Below, piece by piece: positions 5,928 to 11,103 of a stretch of DNA of 11,103 nucleotides. Both the position numbers and the translations under genes were made by a program. This stretch comes from Tatlockia sp. (lineage in GTDB: Bacteria > Cyanobacteriota > Cyanobacteriia > Cyanobacteriales > Chroococcidiopsidaceae): positions 1-11,103 of the forward strand of contig JACCVJ010000210.1 in the NCBI GenBank assembly GCA_013698215.1, written 5' to 3'. The notes under the pieces are model-generated. The model did not search any database. It worked only from the letters and a program-made list of their open reading frames with translations, and was not told the origin of the DNA. How positions within the stretch are numbered: position 1 is the stretch's first letter; every line of letters starts with the position of its first letter.

Positions 5928-8827
5928 TTAGTTTCCATCCAATTAGTACCCGCACGAACATCAACCATTAAAGGAACGCTAAGTTTTACAGCATTTTCCA
6001 TTGTAGATTTAATTTGAATCTGCAATTTTTCCCATTCATCGGGGGGAACTTCAAATACTAATTCGTCGTGAACTTGTAACAGTATTCGTGCTTGGTAATT
6101 TTTTAAAATCTCGTACAGTTGAATCATTGCCACTTTGATAATATCAGCGCTCGATCCTTGAATGGGTGCATTAGCCGCCGCCCTTAATAAACCCGCATCG
6201 TTGGCTGTTAAACCGCGAATTTCATCTAGGTTAATGTCTTTAATTTGGGAGTTATGCAACTTGCGGAGGCGATCGCTTGTAAAATTAAAGTAACGACGAC
6301 GACCAAAAATTGTTTCTACATAACCATTAGCGATCGCTTGTTGCTGCATTGTTTGCAAATATGCAAAAACCATCGGGTAAGTTTGGTTAAATTTCTCAAT
6401 AAAAACCTTACCTTCAGTGGCTTTCATCCCAGTTTCTCTAGCAAACCTTTGAGCGCCCATTCCGTAAATTACGCCAAAATTGATAGTTTTCGCCAATCTC
6501 CGCTCATCAGGGGTAACGGTATCTTTTTCAAATAACAGTCGTGCTGTAACAGTATGAATATCCTCGTTACCTTGGTACGCTTCAACTAATATAGGTTCTT
6601 GGCATAAATGCGCCAAAATTCGCAACTCAATTTGTGAATAATCCGCCGCTACCATCAGCCAGCCAGTTTCGGGAATAAAACCTTTACGAATTAGCCGACT
6701 AAAAGCTGTCCGAATTGGGATATTTTGCAAGTTGGGATTAGAAGAAGACAAACGCCCGGTAGAGGTAACAGTTTGGTTGAAATTAGTATGCAAGCGCCCT
6801 GTATCTGGGCGTACTAGCGCGGGAAGGGCATCAACATAAGTAGATTTTAGTTTAGATAAAGTTCGGTATTCTAAAACTGCATCAACTACGGGGTGATCTC
6901 CTTGCAGTTTTTCTAAAGTAGCTGCATCGGTAGAATAACCTGTTTGAATTTTCCGTGACTTTTTGCGATCTAAGTTGAGTTTGTCAAATAACAATTCGCT
7001 CAACTGTTTCGGCGAACCCAAATTAAACTTTTCTCCGGCGGCGGCGTAAGCTTGAATTTCTAAAGCTGCTACATCTTGCTCTAACTTGTCTGAAAGCTCT
7101 TTTAGGTATTCTGAATCAATCCGTATTCCGTCATACTCTATCTGCGCCAAAACAGGCTCTAAAGGTTGCTCTACGTCTATTAGCAACTTATGCAAGTTTG
7201 GAACTTTGGCTAATTCGGCTCTAAGTTTGGGTACTAATTTAAATGTACAATGAACGTCCATTCCACAATAGTCAGCAACGGAAGGAATATCAATATCGGC
7301 AATTGTTTGACCTTTGGGGACTAACTCTGTATAGCTTTTCGCCGTTATCCCTAAATACTTTTGGCTTAAATCGCTTAAATTGTGGCTGCTATCTGGATCT
7401 AAAACATAACTTGCCAGCATCGTATCAAACACGACTCCAGCTAGGTTTATGCCCTGGCAATGCAAAACTAAGCGATCAAATTTAGCATTTTGCAATGATT
7501 TAGGATAATCATTACTTTCTAAAATGCCTCGTAATTCATTTAGGACAGTAGCGGTGTCTAAATTTGTCCCAGCTTTATGTCCAAGAGGGATGTAAGCCAT
7601 CTCTGTTGTTTCGCTACCCCAACAACAACCAATTCCGACTAATTGCGCGTCTCTTGGCTCTAAATCTGTGGTTTCCGTATCCCATGCAACGGGGGTATTA
7701 GTGTCTGTAAAAGTTTGCAATCTCTCGATTAATTGCCTTAACTTAGCTTGGGTATCAATAATTTGTGGTGTAATTGGTGAGATTAGTTGCTGCTTGGCAC
7801 TAGCAGTATCGGCGGCGCTAAAAAACCACAAGTCATCGCTATTAAATTCTGGTTCTTCAATAACGGGAGAAGATGCGGCGGGTTTTTCCTCGACAACGCC
7901 ACCAAATCGCTGTTGGAGTTGATTAACTTTGCCTAAAAAGGTCTTAAATTCTAGCTTTTCTAAAATTGGCTCTAACTTACTACTGTCAAAACCCGTAAGT
8001 TTGCAGTCTTCTAACTGAAGTTTTACAGGTACATTCAGCACAATTTGCGCCATAAAACGGGAGTGGTAAGCATCTTCTTTCCCTTCTATCAACTTCTTTT
8101 GCGTAGCGCCTTTAATTTGGTCTATAGAAGCGTAAATTTGATCGAGGTTATTATAAGTTGTCAACAATTGAACGGCGGTTTTTTCACCAATTCCTCGCAC
8201 ACCGGGAATATTGTCAGATTTATCGCCACACAATGCTTTAAAGTCAACTACTTGCGCGGGTAAAACTCCTAACTTTTCTTGGACTTGAGCGCTGCCAAAG
8301 TCGCTAGGGCCAGTACCGCCACGTTGAATAAAAGTAGTGCTGAGATATAAAACTCCAATGTGCTTTTGGGGATCGACAAGTTGAAACAAATCGCGATCGC
8401 CTGTAAGAATTTTGACTTCATAACCCGCCTCGCTCATTTGCATCGCCAATGTACCCAAAATATCATCAGCTTCGTAGCCTGGAGCCGTTAAAATTGGAAT
8501 GCTCAAGCCTTCTAGCAATTCGTGCAAATTCTTTAAGTCGGGGACAAAATCTTCTGGCGTACCAGGACGATCGGCTTTATAAGTGTCGTCGGCTTCGTGG
8601 CGAAAAGTCGGTAAACCTAGGTCAAATGCGATCGCCATTGCTTCAGGTTTCTGGACGCTCATTACTTCCAATAATGCCTTAAGAAACCCAAAACAAACGC
8701 TGGTCGGAATGCCTGTAGTTGTTTTTAACCCGCCATCCCGTCCTTTAGCAAAGGCAAAATACGACCGAAAAGCTAAAGAATGTCCGTCAACTAAAATGAA
8801 TATCGGGCGAGTTGAAGGGTTAGACAT
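5924..8827 (-). CDS. polA: DNA polymerase I (5' nuclease, 3'-5' exonuclease and polymerase)
   Basis: Pol I fills gaps, removes RNA primers and works in excision repair. This 967-residue form has all three activities by motif. The 5' nuclease (about 1-300) shows VDGHS (D14), EADD (119-122), GDRD (D144, D146) and GDKSDN (D202, D205). A P/E-rich linker (about 310-360) leads to a proofreading domain with DTE (D383, E385), NAKFD (D451) and YCGMD (Y520, D524), all intact. The polymerase has motif A DYSQIE (D729), motif B RRLAKTINFGVIYG (K780, F784, Y788) and motif C VHDE (D921, E922). F784 predicts poor use of dideoxynucleotides. Between GRRRYF (842-847) and LRAAANAPIQG (881-891) the fingers carry about 20 more residues than E. 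coli Pol I; I recall this as usual in cyanobacteria. The stop overlaps the rpn start. It diverges from rplU across 150 bp and lacks a clear ribosome-binding site. Confidence 0.98.
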   Translation of the reverse strand: MSNPSTRPIFILVDGHSLAFRSYFAFAKGRDGGLKTTTGIPTSVCFGFLKALLEVMSVQKPEAMAIAFDLGLPTFRHEADDTYKADRPGTPEDFVPDLKNLHELLEGLSIPILTAPGYEADDILGTLAMQMSEAGYEVKILTGDRDLFQLVDPQKHIGVLYLSTTFIQRGGTGPSDFGSAQVQEKLGVLPAQVVDFKALCGDKSDNIPGVRGIGEKTAVQLLTTYNNLDQIYASIDQIKGATQKKLIEGKEDAYHSRFMAQIVLNVPVKLQLEDCKLTGFDSSKLEPILEKLEFKTFLGKVNQLQQRFGGVVEEKPAASSPVIEEPEFNSDDLWFFSAADTASAKQQLISPITPQIIDTQAKLRQLIERLQTFTDTNTPVAWDTETTDLEPRDAQLVGIGCCWGSETTEMAYIPLGHKAGTNLDTATVLNELRGILESNDYPKSLQNAKFDRLVLHCQGINLAGVVFDTMLASYVLDPDSSHNLSDLSQKYLGITAKSYTELVPKGQTIADIDIPSVADYCGMDVHCTFKLVPKLRAELAKVPNLHKLLIDVEQPLEPVLAQIEYDGIRIDSEYLKELSDKLEQDVAALEIQAYAAAGEKFNLGSPKQLSELLFDKLNLDRKKSRKIQTGYSTDAATLEKLQGDHPVVDAVLEYRTLSKLKSTYVDALPALVRPDTGRLHTNFNQTVTSTGRLSSSNPNLQNIPIRTAFSRLIRKGFIPETGWLMVAADYSQIELRILAHLCQEPILVEAYQGNEDIHTVTARLLFEKDTVTPDERRLAKTINFGVIYGMGAQRFARETGMKATEGKVFIEKFNQTYPMVFAYLQTMQQQAIANGYVETIFGRRRYFNFTSDRLRKLHNSQIKDINLDEIRGLTANDAGLLRAAANAPIQGSSADIIKVAMIQLYEILKNYQARILLQVHDELVFEVPPDEWEKLQIQIKSTMENAVKLSVPLMVDVRAGTNWMETK

Positions 8828-8840
8828 AATAATAAATAGA

Positions 8841-8870
8841 TTTACAAATATTTAGTCATTCTTCTATAAT
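8841..8870 (+). promoter_or_regulatory. sigma70-type promoter of rplU-rpmA
   Basis: TTTACA (8841-8846) and a consensus TATAAT (8865-8870) are separated by 18 bp, giving a strong housekeeping promoter. Transcription would start near 8877 and leave a leader of about 100 nt before rplU. The -35 is only about 14 bp upstream of the polA start codon on the other strand, so it lies in the polA leader. Confidence 0.75.
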
Positions 8871-8882
8871 GCTAGATTGGCT

Positions 8883-8947
8883 GTCTAATTTCTGCTCGGA
8901 TCGGGTAGACACGTGGCAAATGCTGGAATTTATCTAAAAAAACCAGC
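8883..8947 (+). promoter_or_regulatory. structured 5' leader of rplU (two candidate hairpins)
   Basis: Two successive inverted repeats lie in the leader. GTCTA (8883-8887) pairs with TAGAC (8906-8910). GCTGG (8922-8926) pairs with CCAGC (8943-8947), with a further TTT/AAA pairing inside. Ribosomal protein operons are often controlled by leader binding of one of their products. An L21 leader is known in Firmicutes, but I cannot match this one to it by eye. Both stems are short. Confidence 0.35.
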
Positions 8948-8977
8948 TACCTGTACGGCAAACTTACAAATCATCCC

Positions 8978-9364
8978 ATGACTTACGCAATCATTGAAAC
9001 GGGCGGCAAGCAACTACGAGTTGAGCCAGGTCGCTTTTACGACATTGAATTACTGCATCTTGAACCTGAAGAAACGTTGACTTTAGAAACAGTTTTATTA
9101 GTTAATAACGATAACGACATTACTATCGGACAGCCTTTTGTTGAGGGGGCAACGGTAGAAGGTACGATAATGCGGCACTTCCGGGCCCGCAAAGTGCTGG
9201 TTTACAAGATGAAGCCCAAAAAGAAAACTCGCAAAAAGCGGGGGCATCGTCAAGAAGTGACTAGACTAATGATTAACTCCATTAGTTTTAATGGTGCAGT
9301 GTTTGCGGCTCCCGAAACTGATACCCCCATGGTGGAAACACCAAATCAACCGGAAGCAGAATAA
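8978..9364 (+). CDS. rplU: 50S ribosomal protein L21
   Basis: L21 binds 23S rRNA in the large ribosomal subunit. The 128 residues begin with the diagnostic MTYAIIETGGKQLRVEPG. They contain the basic rRNA-binding loop MRHFRARKVLVYKMKPKKK...TRKKRGHRQ (about 65-92) and then VTRLMINSI. Compared with E. coli L21 (103 residues) it has an acidic, proline-rich C-terminal tail of about 25 residues (from about 104), which looks unstructured; such tails occur in cyanobacterial L21. There is no Shine-Dalgarno before the ATG, common for cyanobacterial genes. It leads the rplU-rpmA operon from the TATAAT promoter upstream, and is separated from rpmA by 98 bp with two hairpins. Confidence 0.97.
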   Translation: MTYAIIETGGKQLRVEPGRFYDIELLHLEPEETLTLETVLLVNNDNDITIGQPFVEGATVEGTIMRHFRARKVLVYKMKPKKKTRKKRGHRQEVTRLMINSISFNGAVFAAPETDTPMVETPNQPEAE

Positions 9365-9407
9365 GAGGACGTTTTCAAATTTTGCTTGTCGATGTACTTT
9401 AAATATT

Positions 9408-9428
9408 TTCCCCCTTAAAAAGGGGGAA
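9408..9428 (+). repeat. CCCCCTT/AAGGGGG hairpin in the rplU-rpmA spacer
   Basis: TTCCCCCTT (9408-9416) pairs perfectly with AAGGGGGAA (9420-9428) around an AAA loop. I recall closely similar sequences as abundant intergenic repeats in filamentous cyanobacteria, so this is probably a dispersed repeat. A run of seven T begins 9 nt later, at 9438, so it could also act as an attenuator between the two ribosomal genes. Confidence 0.6.
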
Positions 9429-9437
9429 TCTCCCTAG

Positions 9438-9454
9438 TTTTTTTAGTAAAAAAA
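9438..9454 (+). repeat. T7/A7 hairpin abutting the rpmA ribosome-binding site
   Basis: Seven T (9438-9444) and seven A (9448-9454) flank AGT and could fold back on each other. The structure ends directly at the GAGGA ribosome-binding site (9455-9459). It would be weak in RNA (only A-U pairs). The T run may instead be the U-tract of the upstream GC hairpin. Confidence 0.4.
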
Positions 9455-9462
9455 GAGGAATC

Positions 9463-9732
9463 ATGGCTCATAAAAAAGGAACAGGTAGTACCCGTAACGG
9501 GCGCGATTCTAACGCCCAAAGGTTGGGAGTCAAACGTTACGGCGGTCAAGTTGTACGTGCAGGCAATATTCTTGTGCGTCAGCGCGGTACAAAATTTCAC
9601 CCTGGTAATAATGTAGGAATCGGTAGCGATGATACTTTGTTTGCGTTAATTGATGGGGTTGTAACTTTTGAAAGAAAAGGCAAAGACCGCAAAAAAGTAA
9701 GTGTATATGCTCCAGTCTTAGCTGCGGCTTAG
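9463..9732 (+). CDS. rpmA: 50S ribosomal protein L27
   Basis: L27 reaches with its N-terminus into the peptidyl-transferase centre of the ribosome. The 89-residue protein starts MAHKKGTGSTRNGRDSNAQRLGVK, the diagnostic block, and continues with GNILVRQRGTKFHPGNNVGIGSDDTLFALIDGVVTFERK (in two conserved stretches, about 35-73). It has no cleaved N-terminal extension of the Firmicutes kind, because MAHKKG begins at the start codon. GAGGA 3-7 nt upstream is its ribosome-binding site. It is the second gene of the rplU operon and ends at a strong terminator 14 bp downstream. Confidence 0.98.
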   Translation: MAHKKGTGSTRNGRDSNAQRLGVKRYGGQVVRAGNILVRQRGTKFHPGNNVGIGSDDTLFALIDGVVTFERKGKDRKKVSVYAPVLAAA

Positions 9733-9746
9733 TCAGCAATATAATT

Positions 9747-9783
9747 AAAAAACTAGGCTAGTTTTTTATTAGCCTAGTTTTTT
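9747..9783. terminator. perfect bidirectional intrinsic terminator
   Basis: AAAAAACTAGGCTA (9747-9760) and TAGCCTAGTTTTTT (9770-9783) form a perfect 14-bp inverted repeat with a 9-nt loop. Either strand ends in a run of six U after a CUAGGCUA/UAGCCUAG stem. It lies between the convergent rpmA and the membrane-protein gene, so it can end both transcripts. Confidence 0.9.
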
Positions 9784-9787
9784 ACTT

Positions 9788-10219
9788 TCAAAATAAGATT
9801 GAGATTAAATACTCCGTTGCTCTACCTAGCAATAAACCCAACATAGATGTAAAACATATAGTTATAAATATCTGGCGATCGCTAAAATTAGCTGCTTGCA
9901 TATCTATCTTGGCTAACAAAAAAGCACAAATAATCACTAAAAAATGAGCAAGGGTATGTAACCAAAAAACAATCAGTACACCCAATAAAGAAATCAGCAC
10001 CGCAACTATAAATGCTCTCAAGTCTGAAGCAAGTAAATGAGCAAAGCTATCGCGGATGGTTGCCCACGAACAAGATAACATTGCTGCTATCAACAAAATA
10101 ACTAGGGCAACTATTACCCAGACTGACCAATTATCGTGCCAAGCAGGTAAAAACCCGCCGAGAGTAATGTTCGTAGCTAAGAGTAGAGCTAAAGCCAGCC
10201 AAGGTATTTTCTTTATCAT
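9788..10219 (-). CDS. five-helix membrane protein of unknown function
   Basis: I do not recognise a family for this 143-residue protein. It is very hydrophobic, with predicted membrane helices at about 6-24, 33-50, 68-86, 87-104 and 117-142. Short polar loops include SCSWATIRDSF (about 49-59) and KIDMQAANFSDRQ (about 104-116). No catalytic motif or signal peptide cleavage site stands out. The ATG at 10219 is chosen over a TTG at 10231 that would add four residues; neither has a good Shine-Dalgarno. The coding case rests on the long uninterrupted hydrophobic frame, a normal start and the position of its stop right beside a bidirectional terminator. It diverges from cruF across about 190 bp, and nothing links it to either neighbour in function. 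Confidence 0.65.
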   Translation of the reverse strand: MIKKIPWLALALLLATNITLGGFLPAWHDNWSVWVIVALVILLIAAMLSCSWATIRDSFAHLLASDLRAFIVAVLISLLGVLIVFWLHTLAHFLVIICAFLLAKIDMQAANFSDRQIFITICFTSMLGLLLGRATEYLISILF

Positions 10220-10397
10220 TATGTTTTGCAATTGTCAATATTAAAGGGAGTTATACACTAAGGGTTTTAACTTGATCGTACCTTTGAGGAAAATATAATT
10301 AAAAGATTGCGATCGCACTAAATTAAGAAAATACTTACAATATTCTCTTAAAGATTTGTAAACTGATAAAGATGCTTTTGGAGTATCAAGTATTGTT

Positions 10398-10403
10398 AGG
10401 GAG
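10398..10403 (+). promoter_or_regulatory. ribosome-binding site of cruF
   Basis: AGGGAG lies 5 nt upstream of the ATG at 10409, normal spacing, and fixes the start. The region further upstream (from 10232) holds one HIP1 site at 10309 and no promoter that I can defend. Confidence 0.7.
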
Positions 10404-10408
10404 TTTTC

Positions 10409-11103
10409 ATGCAGCAACTTGTTAAAGCAGAGCGCTTCTGCTTAGGCGGTCATATATTGGCAAAAGTTTTTGGACTAGCAGGTTTATTGTTAGTCGTACC
10501 TCACGCCGAGGTAATTACAAACTTGGGAAGCGTTGGACAAACAGCTTTTCAATTGAGTATGGCAGGTGGTGGAGTATCAGATATTTTACTAGGAATAGCT
10601 GCAGTATCGATTTATGCCTACAGGCAGTTAGGCGTTAAAGCTTGGCTATTATTTATGCTGCCGACAATTGTTATATCTTTAGGTAGCGAATTACTCGGAA
10701 CTAGCACAGGTCTTCCTTTTGGTGACTATAGTTATCTGAGCGGTTTGGGTTATAAAATTGCCGGGTTAGTACCGTTTACAATTCCCTTATCTTGGTTTTA
10801 TGTGGGATTAGCAGCGTACTTGTTAGCACGAGTGGGGTTAAAGGTAGACCAAAAACCTACATTGTTACGGCATTTAGGAGCGATCGCCTTGGGCGCGGCT
10901 ATGTTTACTTCTTGGGACTTTGCTCTAGAACCCGCTATGAGTCAAACTGCTGTTCCTTTTTGGTTTTGGGAAGAACCCGGCGCATTTTTTGGTACGCCTT
11001 ATAAAAACTATGCTGGCTGGTTTGGGACTAGCGCTTTATTTATGAGCGTAGCCGCTTTATTGTGGAAAACTACACCAATTGCCAAACTGCAAAAACCGCA
11101 ATT
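10409..11103 (+). CDS. cruF: carotenoid 1',2'-hydratase CruF (partial, 3' end missing)
   Basis: CruF adds water to the psi end of gamma-carotene, giving the 1'-hydroxyl that CruG then glycosylates in the route to myxol glycosides. The visible 231 residues run off the right edge; the family is about 300 residues. The protein is an integral membrane protein with several helices (for example 15-32, 54-71, 78-95, 118-140, 153-168). The family block is very clear: SELLGTSTGLPFGDYSY (93-109), then TSWDFALEPAMSQ (167-179), WFWEEPGAFFGTPYKNYAGW (185-204) and FGTSALFM. Conserved acidic residues E94, D106, D170 and E174 fit the proposed catalytic set of the membrane hydratase family. A cruG glycosyltransferase gene often follows in cyanobacteria, but the sequence stops before it could be seen. 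It is transcribed away from the unknown membrane protein. Confidence 0.92.
   Translation, partial: MQQLVKAERFCLGGHILAKVFGLAGLLLVVPHAEVITNLGSVGQTAFQLSMAGGGVSDILLGIAAVSIYAYRQLGVKAWLLFMLPTIVISLGSELLGTSTGLPFGDYSYLSGLGYKIAGLVPFTIPLSWFYVGLAAYLLARVGLKVDQKPTLLRHLGAIALGAAMFTSWDFALEPAMSQTAVPFWFWEEPGAFFGTPYKNYAGWFGTSALFMSVAALLWKTTPIAKLQKPQ

Noticed and set aside
8583..8855. Plus-strand 90-residue frame overlapping the polA start
   Set aside because: It lies antisense to the conserved 5' nuclease domain of Pol I and has no recognisable features.
9415..9739. Two minus-strand frames over rpmA
   Set aside because: They are antisense to the highly conserved L27 gene and show no homology I recognise.
10792..11004. 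Plus-strand 70-residue frame at the right edge
   Set aside because: It is an out-of-frame shadow of cruF, whose own frame holds the family motifs.

Overview
The window is chromosomal DNA from a cyanobacterium. Two things show this. The palindrome GCGATCGC (HIP1) occurs at least 19 times by eye in 11.1 kb, where about 0.2 would be expected by chance. The right edge carries cruF, a myxol/carotenoid-glycoside gene typical of cyanobacteria. The base composition is moderately AT-rich, and the rplU-rpmA spacer holds a CCCCCTT/AAGGGGG hairpin of a kind I recall as common in filamentous and Chroococcidiopsis-like genomes. I cannot name the species. No phage, insertion sequence, CRISPR array, tRNA or rRNA is visible.

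Left third (1-4700): a PfkB-family sugar kinase runs off the left edge on the minus strand. Its start codon is only 9 bp from that of the divergent rsmI (16S rRNA C1402 2'-O-methyltransferase). rsmI converges on a stand-alone PD-(D/E)XK nuclease-fold protein with four cysteines placed as in Fe-S nucleases. A phosphoglucomutase/phosphomannomutase follows, then a hairpin, a small LapA-type membrane protein and, convergent with it, an RDD-family membrane protein.

Middle (4700-8830): a 320-bp gap with no convincing gene, then a minus-strand pair. polA (DNA polymerase I with 5' nuclease, intact proofreading and polymerase domains) is followed by an Rpn-family (recombination-promoting nuclease) gene whose ATG overlaps the polA stop by 4 bp. 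The most interesting signal lies inside the Rpn gene. A perfect Shine-Dalgarno (AAAGGAGG), a 5-nt spacer and an in-frame ATG at codon 229, preceded by an extended -10-like box, would give a separate 74-residue C-terminal protein. This matches the gene-within-a-gene toxin/antitoxin arrangement (RpnL/RpnS) described for E. coli Rpn anti-phage proteins. Here it would be tied by translation to a replication and repair polymerase.

Right third (8830-11103): a strong sigma70-type promoter (TTTACA-18-TATAAT) and a structured leader of about 100 nt precede rplU-rpmA (ribosomal proteins L21 and L27). Two hairpins separate the two genes. A perfect bidirectional terminator lies between rpmA and a convergent five-helix membrane protein of unknown function. 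cruF (carotenoid 1',2'-hydratase) begins at 10409 and runs off the right edge.

Most of the window is conserved housekeeping DNA. The parts worth a second look are the nested Rpn gene, the polA-rpn overlap, the solitary Fe-S nuclease and the leader and spacer hairpins of the L21/L27 operon.
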